This document shows, one piece after another, positions 32,364-38,741 of a stretch of DNA of 38,741 nucleotides. Source of the DNA: Mameliella sp. CS4 (GTDB lineage: Bacteria > Pseudomonadota > Alphaproteobacteria > Rhodobacterales > Rhodobacteraceae); the NCBI RefSeq assembly GCF_019392335.1, contig NZ_JAHXRQ010000034.1:1-38741 (forward strand). The letters are read 5' to 3'. Position 1 is the stretch's first letter. Every line of letters begins with the position of its first letter. A program made the translations under genes and the position numbers. A model generated the notes under the pieces. It was given only the letters and a program-made list of their open reading frames with translations, made no database searches and was not told where the DNA came from.

Positions 32364-34064
32364 ATGGCCATCAGCATCATTTCCAGCAGCACATCCACCG
32401 TGTTCCTTACCTCGACCAACGTTGGCATCCTTCCCGAGGGAAACTCGGTCTATTCCACGAGCAATGGCATCGTTCTGACCAGCCCCACCCTCGCGGATCT
32501 CGTCGTACGGGGGGCCGTGGCAGGCTTGAGCGGGATTCTTGCCGCGGATGTCGGCGACGGCAGCGGACGCGTCAGCATTGTCGTCGGTGAAACGGGAACG
32601 GTCGACGGCGCCAACCGAGGCATCCTCAGCAACCGCCTCGCCACAAGCATCGACATCCAGGGGTCGGTGACGTCACAGGGAAGCTCCACTGTGCGGCTCG
32701 ACCCCCCCGCGAGCGGAACCAGTGTGTTCGAGTCCACGATCACGATATCGGGGCATGTCTCCGGTATCGGGGATGGGCTCCTTATCAATCAGGCCGAAAC
32801 CAAGATATTCAACTCGGGACTGATCGCCGCTGGCACGGGGATCCGGATCAATGAGGCAGACACCCGGATCGTCAACACGGGCGAAATCATCGGGAATGCC
32901 TTTGACAATTCCAACAGTAACGCTGGCCGGGCAATCATTGGCAGCGACGCGCTCGACATCATCAATTCGGGCATTCTCAGCGGCACGGCGTCTGACGTTG
33001 TGCTGTCGACGTCGACCACGGCTGTCGACAGAGTGCAGAACACGGGTCTGATCAACGGCGGCGTGAACCTGAACGGCGGCAACGACACGGTCATCAACGG
33101 CGGCACGATCGGCGGCGATGTCGTCCTTGGCGATGGCGCCGACACCTATCGCGGGATCGGCACCGGGGTCGCCACCGGTGTTGTCCTTGGCGAGGGCGGC
33201 AACGACACGCTGGCTGGCGGCGACCTGGCGGACAACCTCGATGGCGGCGCCGACGCCGACACGCTGGTCGGGCGCGGGGGCGACGACACGCTGGTCGGCG
33301 GCGCGGGCGACGACCTGATCTTTGCCGGGGCGGGCAGCGACACCGTGACCGCCGGGACCGAGAACGACACGGTGCGCGGCGGCGCGGGCGACGACACGGT
33401 GTTCGGCGGATCGGGCAATGACGATATCTTTGCCAACGAAGGCGACGACGACCTGATCGGCGAGGGTGGCAACGATTTCATCCAGGGCGGCACCGGCAAC
33501 GATTATATCGAAGGCGGCGCCAACAACGATACGCTGAACGGCAATGCCGATGACGACACCTTGTTCGGCGACGGGGGCAACGACGTGCTGGTCGGGCAGG
33601 ACGGCAGCGATTTCCTGGATGGGGGGGCCAACGACGACACGATGGACGGCGGCGATGGCGACGACATTCTCGAAGGCGGCGACGGCAACGACATCCTGCG
33701 CGGCCGCAACGGAGAGGACGACCTCGCCGGAGGACTGGGCCGCGACTTCCTGACCGGCGGTCAGGGCGCGGACAACTTCGTCTTTCGGGCGCTGGCCGAA
33801 ACCGTGGTGGGCGCGAACCGCGACCAGATCATCGATTTTGAACAGGGTGTGGACCTGATCGTGGTGGCGGGCCTGTCGCCCGGTGTCTTCGAGTTCCGCG
33901 GCACGGCGGCATTCGCCCCCTCCGGGAACCCGGAATTGCGGCTTGTGGAAACCGCCACCGGCTCGACCATCGTGCAACTGGATGCCAATGGCGATGGCAC
34001 GGCGGACGCCGAGATCCGGGTCGCGAATGTCACAGGGCTGACGGCGGATGATTTTGTTCTCTGA
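32364..34064 (+). CDS. Secreted RTX calcium-binding protein 3
   Basis: A 566-aa paralogue. Start M-A-I-S-I-I-S-S at ATG 32364 with GGAG upstream. Beta-helix-like part about 45-260 (N-S-G-L-I, N-T-G-E-I, N-S-G-I-L, N-G-G-T-I), bridging module G-D-V-V-L-G-D-G-A-D-T-Y-R-G, then the longest RTX block of the first four paralogues (about 275-468), and the shared C-terminal domain to D-D-F-V-L. The last 199 nt differ from those of paralogue 4 at only 4 positions. A CtrA-like site lies upstream, so control may differ from its neighbours. Type I secretion expected; function unknown. Confidence 0.85.
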   Translation: MAISIISSSTSTVFLTSTNVGILPEGNSVYSTSNGIVLTSPTLADLVVRGAVAGLSGILAADVGDGSGRVSIVVGETGTVDGANRGILSNRLATSIDIQGSVTSQGSSTVRLDPPASGTSVFESTITISGHVSGIGDGLLINQAETKIFNSGLIAAGTGIRINEADTRIVNTGEIIGNAFDNSNSNAGRAIIGSDALDIINSGILSGTASDVVLSTSTTAVDRVQNTGLINGGVNLNGGNDTVINGGTIGGDVVLGDGADTYRGIGTGVATGVVLGEGGNDTLAGGDLADNLDGGADADTLVGRGGDDTLVGGAGDDLIFAGAGSDTVTAGTENDTVRGGAGDDTVFGGSGNDDIFANEGDDDLIGEGGNDFIQGGTGNDYIEGGANNDTLNGNADDDTLFGDGGNDVLVGQDGSDFLDGGANDDTMDGGDGDDILEGGDGNDILRGRNGEDDLAGGLGRDFLTGGQGADNFVFRALAETVVGANRDQIIDFEQGVDLIVVAGLSPGVFEFRGTAAFAPSGNPELRLVETATGSTIVQLDANGDGTADAEIRVANVTGLTADDFVL

Positions 34065-34283
34065 GGCCGCCGAGACCCTCGTCAGACGAGACAAGATCCT
34101 GCAGAAAGCGCTTGATTGGGCGGTCTGGGTCGGGGTTTCCTGACCGGTATTGCCCCCCGGCGCGACGTCAGGTCCGCGCGGGCGACATAGGCGAATTGGC
34201 CGACCAGGGGATCCTGCCCGCCCGCAGGCGGATACGCGGACCCGTCTTCGCACAAGCAACATATTTGAAAAGGAATACGCATC

Positions 34284-35699
34284 ATGGCCAGCTTTGTTAT
34301 CAGCGGTTCGTCCACCACAGCGCAAACCCTGACCGGCGGTGAAACCGGGGTCGTGTCCGGGCCGAATTCGCAACTCGTGGTGACAGGAGACCCGATCAGT
34401 ACGTCCGGTGCGGGCACGAACTATGTCTATGTCGGCGGACTCGTGCTGGCGAACTCCGTCTCCGCCACGGACAATGCGATCGTTGCCACAGGCGCGCGGA
34501 CCGAAATCAGCGTGGGGCCCAGCGGAGTCTTGCAGGCCCTGAACGACGACACGGTCAGCATGCGGATGACCAGCGACGCCACCCTCTTGAACGCGGGCAC
34601 CATCCTGTCAGGTGAGGATGCGGTCGACATCCGGACAGAGGATGGATTCACAAACACCGACATTTCCAACAGCGGTCTGATTCAGGGGAGCTCGGACGGT
34701 CTGGCGGCGGATGCGGGAACGGCCCCGTTGTTCATGATCAACACCGGCACGATCATCGGCCAATCCGGTTTCGGGATCTATGCCAATTGGCAATTGAGCA
34801 GCACCGGGACCGCCACTTTGAACAACAGCGGCACAATTATCGGGAACAGCGGCAGCTACACCGCCTTCAATGGAACCGGCATGAACATCATCAATAACGC
34901 CGGGCTGATGGTCGGGGATATCTTCTTGGACAACAACAACGACGTCTACAGGGGCACCTCGGGCGAGGTGCAGGGCACGGTGTATGGCGACGAGGACAAT
35001 GACCTGCTGATCGGCGGCGAGGCGGTGGACCTGTTCGACGGAGGCGCCGACAACGACACGCTGATTGGCCATGGCGGCGATGACAGCCTGGAGGGCGGCA
35101 GCGGCCTCGACGTCATCCTGGGCGGCGCGGGCAACGACGAGATCAACGGCGGCACCGACAACGACACGATGAACGCCAATGCCGGCGATGACACCGTCTA
35201 TGGCGAGGGCGGCAATGACATCCTTGTCGGGCAGGACGGATCGGACCTGCTCGACGGCGGTGACAACGATGACATCCTCGATGGCGGCAACGGCGACGAC
35301 ATCCTCGAAGGCGGCTCTGGCAATGACATCCTGCGCGGCCGCGCGGGCGAGGACGACCTGGCCGGCGGGCTGGGCCGCGACTTCCTGACCGGCGGTCAGG
35401 ATGCGGACACCTTCGTCTTTCGCGCCCTGGCTGAAACCGTGGTCGGCGCCAATCGCGACCAGATCCTTGATTTCGAACAGGGCGTGGACAGCATCGTCGT
35501 GGCGGGCCTGTCGCCCGGTGTCTTCGAGTTCCGCGGCACGGCGGCATTCGCCCCCTCCGGAAACCCGGAATTGCGGCTTGTGGAAACCGCCACAGGCTCG
35601 ACCATCGTGCAACTGGATGCCAATGGCGATGGCACGGCGGACGCCGAGATCCGGGTCGCGAATGTCACCGGGCTGACGGCGGATGATTTTGTGCTCTGA
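34284..35699 (+). CDS. Secreted RTX calcium-binding protein 4
   Basis: A 471-aa paralogue, the shortest. Start M-A-S-F-V-I-S-G with AAGGAA upstream. The beta-helix-like part (about 40-230) has N-A-G-T-I, N-S-G-L-I, N-T-G-T-I, N-S-G-T-I and N-N-A-G-L turns. The bridging module is weaker (G-D-I-F-L-D-N-N-N-D-V-Y-R-G, 211-224). RTX repeats run about 235-372, and the shared C-terminal domain 377-471. Its 3' end was recently homogenised with paralogue 3. The 219-bp gap before it has no ilvC scar and no clear terminator. Confidence 0.85.
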   Translation: MASFVISGSSTTAQTLTGGETGVVSGPNSQLVVTGDPISTSGAGTNYVYVGGLVLANSVSATDNAIVATGARTEISVGPSGVLQALNDDTVSMRMTSDATLLNAGTILSGEDAVDIRTEDGFTNTDISNSGLIQGSSDGLAADAGTAPLFMINTGTIIGQSGFGIYANWQLSSTGTATLNNSGTIIGNSGSYTAFNGTGMNIINNAGLMVGDIFLDNNNDVYRGTSGEVQGTVYGDEDNDLLIGGEAVDLFDGGADNDTLIGHGGDDSLEGGSGLDVILGGAGNDEINGGTDNDTMNANAGDDTVYGEGGNDILVGQDGSDLLDGGDNDDILDGGNGDDILEGGSGNDILRGRAGEDDLAGGLGRDFLTGGQDADTFVFRALAETVVGANRDQILDFEQGVDSIVVAGLSPGVFEFRGTAAFAPSGNPELRLVETATGSTIVQLDANGDGTADAEIRVANVTGLTADDFVL

Positions 35700-35742
35700 C
35701 CGAGAACGCGGGGCCGCGCCCCCTGCCCTCATGAACATCTGA

Positions 35743-35770
35743 GACCCGGGCGCCTTGACCGGGTCGCTTT
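35743..35770 (+). terminator. Weak stem-loop after RTX gene 4
   Basis: GACCCGG (35743-35749) pairs with CCGGGTC (35759-35765), followed by GCTTT. Short T-run, so only a possible terminator. Confidence 0.3.
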
Positions 35771-35972
35771 CCGGGCCTTCCGGCACCCCCATTGCCGAAA
35801 CGCGCGTCTCTTCGCTTTCCCAGCCCCACGCACACAACCCAAAGCTGAAACCTTCAGACACTCATTTGGCCGCCGCGCGATGACCCTTGGACGACGCCGG
35901 CAGGCGTGTAGGGTGAAAAGGTTAACAACTGGAAAAAAACCTGCAATTCATAACGTCCAAAGGGAATATCAG

Positions 35973-38102
35973 ATGGCACTCTTCATCCGCACCACCGACC
36001 AGACCACCGGCGACACCATCAGCACGGGCGACGATTACATCCTGCGCGAAGGCGTGCTGGTCAGCGACCAGGATTCGGACGCGCTGTTGATCGACACGAC
36101 CGGTGGCAACGCCGTTCAGATCGGCGGAAGCCTGTTCGCCTCAGTCGCTGCCGAAGGGCTCAAGGTCAATGCCGATAACGTCAATGTCAACATCCTGACC
36201 ACGGGATCGGTTGCCGGGGGCGGTTTCGGAATCGAGATCATCGGAACGGATGCGTCGATCCTCAATGCGGGCGCGGTCCTCGGCGCCAATTTCGCCGGCG
36301 TCATGGTCCAGGACACCGCCATTGACAGCATTTTTGCGAATTCAGGCTCGGTCAACGGCGATTACGGCTTTGTCCTGCGCGCCGATGGCACCGCCGTCTC
36401 CAACAGCGGAACCATCATTGGCCAGATCGACGCCTTTTCATCCACCGATGTCTCGCAGGCCGCGGACCTCTCTCTGGACAACAGCGGCCTGATGCGCGCC
36501 GACGAACGGGTCGTCGACCTGGATTTGGGCGGGCACCGTATCGTCAACTCCGGGCAGATGGCGGGCGGGATCAACGGCATCCGCATCGGCCAGAACGACA
36601 ACGACATCTACAATTCCGGGACGATCAACTCTGCCCTCGACGCCATCTCGATCGGGGCCAACGGGAACAAGATCGTCAACGACGGCGCGCTGATATCCAG
36701 CGATGGCAATGGGGTCAGGGTCTCCGGCAGCGACACGACGGTCGGTGACCTGATCACCAACAACGGGCAGATCCACGCGGGCAACAATGCGATCCAAAGC
36801 GAAGCCGGCAAGACGCGGGTACTCAACACCGGCGAGATCGTGGCCCAGAACGATGGATTGGCCGTGGGAGGCACCGGCGCTTGGGTCGTCAACAGCGGGA
36901 CGATAACGGCGGGCGAAGAAGCGATTAACGGCGATGGCGGCATGAAAATCATCAATTCGGGCACCATGACCGGCGGTTTGAGCGCCATCGTCCTGGGCTC
37001 GCGCGCGGCCGGTTCCCGTATCCTGAACACGGCAACGGGCAATATCGCCAGCGCCACATGGGGCATTTACGTGTTTGACAACACTGATGTTGTGATCACC
37101 AACCATGGCACCATCGCAGGCGCCTCTACAAACGCAGCTGTCGAGTTTCTGAGCAATGCCGGCAGCACGGCAAAGGTGGTGAACACCGGCACCCTGACCA
37201 GCGGCATCCGCGGCGCAGACGGGCGTGAGACGGTCAACAACACCGGACTGATCGAAGGTTCCGTCCAACTGAACGCCGGCGACGACGTGGTCATCAACGG
37301 CGGCACGGTCACACGCGATGTCGATCTGGGCGGCGACAACGATCTGTTCCGCGCCACGGGCGACGGCGTCGTGATCCAAGGGGTCATCGGCGGGACCGGC
37401 GACGACACGCTGATCGGCGCCAATGGCGACGACCTCTTCCGAGGCTTTGCCAACGACGACCTTTTGGCCGGACACGGCGGGGACGACACGCTGGACGGCG
37501 GCGTGGGCGCCGACACAATCTTTGGCGGCGCGGGCGACGACTCGGTGATCGGCGGAACCCAGGACGACACGCTCAACGGCGGCGCAGGCAACGACACCAT
37601 CCTTGGTGACAACGGCAACGACCTGCTGATCGGGCAGGACGGGGCGGACCGGCTGGAAGGCGGCGATGACAACGACACGATGGACGGCGGCAACGGTGAT
37701 GACGTTCTGGAAGGCGGCGCCGGCAACGACATCCTGCGGGGCCGCGCCGGCGAGGACGAGCTGGCCGGGGGCCTTGGCCGCGACTTCCTGACCGGCGGCG
37801 TGGGCGCGGATTTCTTCGTCTTCCGGGCGCTGACAGAGACCGTCGTGGGCGCCAACCGTGACCAGATCCTGGATTTCGAACAGGGCGTCGACCTGATTTC
37901 GGTCGCGGGCCTCAGCCCGGGTGTGTTCGAGTTCCGCGGCACGGGCGCTTTCGCCCCCTCGGGCAATCCCGAGCTGCGGCTCTTCGAAACGCCCACCGGC
38001 TCGACCATCGTGCAGCTGGATGCCGATGGCGACGGCAACGCCGATGCCGAGATCCGGGTGGCCAATGTGACCGGGTTGACGGCGGATGACTTCGTGCTCT
38101 GA
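35973..38102 (+). CDS. Secreted RTX calcium-binding protein 5
   Basis: A 709-aa paralogue, the longest. ATG 35973 (M-A-L-F-I-R-T-T) has AAGGGA upstream; an earlier ATG at 35880 gives an Arg-rich extension unlike the others. The beta-helix-like part spans about 55-490, twice that of its neighbours, with more than a dozen N-S-G/N-T-G/N-N-G turns. The bridging module is R-D-V-D-L-G-G-D-N-D-L-F-R-A, RTX repeats run about 500-610, and the shared C-terminal domain is 615-709 with the F-E-T-P-T-G variant. Length growth in the helix part alone suggests that this part is the variable, surface-exposed stalk. Type I export expected; role unknown. Confidence 0.85.
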   Translation: MALFIRTTDQTTGDTISTGDDYILREGVLVSDQDSDALLIDTTGGNAVQIGGSLFASVAAEGLKVNADNVNVNILTTGSVAGGGFGIEIIGTDASILNAGAVLGANFAGVMVQDTAIDSIFANSGSVNGDYGFVLRADGTAVSNSGTIIGQIDAFSSTDVSQAADLSLDNSGLMRADERVVDLDLGGHRIVNSGQMAGGINGIRIGQNDNDIYNSGTINSALDAISIGANGNKIVNDGALISSDGNGVRVSGSDTTVGDLITNNGQIHAGNNAIQSEAGKTRVLNTGEIVAQNDGLAVGGTGAWVVNSGTITAGEEAINGDGGMKIINSGTMTGGLSAIVLGSRAAGSRILNTATGNIASATWGIYVFDNTDVVITNHGTIAGASTNAAVEFLSNAGSTAKVVNTGTLTSGIRGADGRETVNNTGLIEGSVQLNAGDDVVINGGTVTRDVDLGGDNDLFRATGDGVVIQGVIGGTGDDTLIGANGDDLFRGFANDDLLAGHGGDDTLDGGVGADTIFGGAGDDSVIGGTQDDTLNGGAGNDTILGDNGNDLLIGQDGADRLEGGDDNDTMDGGNGDDVLEGGAGNDILRGRAGEDELAGGLGRDFLTGGVGADFFVFRALTETVVGANRDQILDFEQGVDLISVAGLSPGVFEFRGTGAFAPSGNPELRLFETPTGSTIVQLDADGDGNADAEIRVANVTGLTADDFVL

Positions 38103-38129
38103 CACTCTCGCGCGCCGGGACGGGCCTGA

Positions 38130-38667
38130 TCGGCGCGCGACTTCACCTCTCTGACCGGCAGTTCGACACCGGCCATCGTGGACGGCGGAGAGCTTTACGT
38201 GTCCCAGGGTGTGCAGATCATCTCGACCGCTGGCGCCGGCTTTCGCGGCCCCTGACTTGAACGAATACGATATCCGTGTCGACGACGCGATCATCGGCCA
38301 GCACGGCATCCGCTGGAATTCGCAGGGAGGGATCGACGGCACCATCACGGTCGGTCAAACGGGCGTCGTTCACGGCTTTGATTTTGGCGAAGCGATTATC
38401 GTCGACCCCGCGCCGGCCAATTCATCCGGCCGTTTTTCTCTCTTCAACGCCGGAGAGATCTCCAGCGCGACGGATCGCACCGTTTACCTGGGCAATCAAT
38501 TTCGCGCCAACGTCGAAAACACCGGACTGATCCAGTCCGGCGCGGGAAATGCCGTTCAGTTCGACCTCACGATCAACGCAAAAGTGACCAACACCGGTAC
38601 GATCGCAACCTCCTCTTCCATCAGCCCGGCAATCCTCTATAGCAAGGACCCAGATCCCGGTCTTCTA
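38130..38667 (+). pseudogene. Broken sixth RTX-array gene (N-terminal part only)
   Basis: The reading frame opens without a start codon as A-R-D-F-T-S-L-T-G-S-S-T-P-A-I-V-D-G-G-E, resembling the paralogue N-termini. It hits a TGA at 38253-38255. The same protein continues in another frame from about 38240 (A-P-D-L-N-E-Y-D-I-R-V-D-D, then F-N-A-G-E-I, E-N-T-G-L-I, T-N-T-G-T-I). It stops where the IS-like sequence begins, so bridge, RTX block and C-terminal domain are missing. It starts only about 30 bp after RTX gene 5, too little room for a normal leader. Three separate lesions mark it as dead. Confidence 0.75.
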
Positions 38668-38668
38668 G

Positions 38669-38741
38669 GGTCAGGACCCATTGATTTGGTTTGACGTGCA
38701 TGATTCACCGTTCGAAAACGAGTGGTGACCATGTCTGATCT
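38669..38741 (+). mobile_element. Left end of a probable IS5-family insertion sequence
   Basis: CTAG at 38665-38668 fits the Y-T-A-R target of IS5-type elements. The following sequence begins with a palindromic GGGTCAGGACCC and has an in-frame ATG-TCT-GAT-CT at 38731, giving M-S-D-L, the start I know from IS5-family transposases of Rhodobacterales. The beta-helix coding pattern of the array breaks off at this point. The right end is outside the window, so the call rests on partial evidence. Confidence 0.5.
38731..38741 (+). CDS. First codons of a probable IS5-family transposase
   Basis: Three full codons (M-S-D) and part of a leucine codon before the window ends. GGTGACC lies just upstream. 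The identity depends on the reading of the flanking DNA as an IS end. Confidence 0.35.

Noticed and set aside
34065..35972. ilvC scars after RTX genes 3 and 4
   Set aside because: I looked for the R-G-M-M-x-W-I-x-A-G-K sequence in both gaps and after gene 5 and found nothing alignable.
29500..37800. Short regularly spaced DNA repeats that could suggest a CRISPR or minisatellite
   Set aside because: The period is about 27 bp and in frame with the G-G-x-G-x-D-x-L nonapeptide; there are no unique spacers and no cas genes.
28674..38102. RTX genes as serralysin proteases or haemolysins
   Set aside because: No H-E-x-x-H zinc motif and no hydrophobic pore or lipase domain is seen; only the calcium repeats and C-terminal domain are shared with those families.
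36438..38348. Long minus-strand open frames opposite the RTX genes (also at 32673-34373, 34608-35861, 29100-30476)
   Set aside because: They mirror the repetitive RTX coding strand, are Ala/Val/Arg-rich and change with each paralogue exactly as a shadow would.

Overview
The window is high-GC DNA that reads as a chromosome segment of a Roseobacter-group alphaproteobacterium (Rhodobacterales). The evidence is the gene content: a ChvE/GguAB sugar transporter, an aa3 oxidase subunit I preceded by an FnrL-type site, paired DUF1127 proteins, a DUF2244 protein, an ilvC flanked by Lrp regulators, and secreted RTX proteins.

Left part (1-8842): a minus-strand operon for non-phosphorylative (oxidative) L-arabinose/D-galactose use. 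In transcription order it has a periplasmic sugar-binding protein (ChvE type), ABC ATPase (GguA), permease (GguB), an IlvD/EDD aldonate dehydratase, a Gfo/Idh/MocA sugar 1-dehydrogenase, a DapA-superfamily 2-keto-3-deoxy-acid dehydratase and the start of an aldehyde dehydrogenase cut by the window edge. These would carry the sugar to 2-oxoglutarate; no lactonase is visible. A divergent LysR regulator (GbpR type) lies upstream.

Middle part (8843-28534): housekeeping genes in short units. They are tRNA-Leu(GAG), lipB, a GNAT acetyltransferase, two tandem DUF1127 genes sharing a double 16-bp palindromic operator, ctaD, an unrecognised secreted protein, a DUF2244 protein, a glycosyltransferase-like protein, a GatB/YqeY protein, carA, a large membrane glycosyltransferase with an MshEN-like N-terminus, a GntR regulator, a HAD pyrimidine nucleotidase, a tiny membrane protein, a UbiH-type hydroxylase, a class V aminotransferase, a small secreted protein, two overlapping Lrp/AsnC regulators and ilvC.

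Right part (28535-38741): a tandem array of five intact genes and one wrecked gene for secreted calcium-binding proteins. Each intact protein has a divergent beta-helix-like N-terminal part rich in N-S-G-T-I motifs, a block of RTX nonapeptide repeats, and a nearly invariant C-terminal domain of about 95 residues ending in D-F-V-L, typical of type I secretion substrates. No secretion apparatus is in the window. Decayed copies of the last 28 codons of ilvC lie after the first and second RTX genes, recording that the array grew by tandem duplication from the 3' end of ilvC. The last copy is broken and runs into what looks like the left end of an IS5-family element.

The best leads are the ilvC-tail scars with the modular RTX array, and the duplicated operator in front of the DUF1127 twins.
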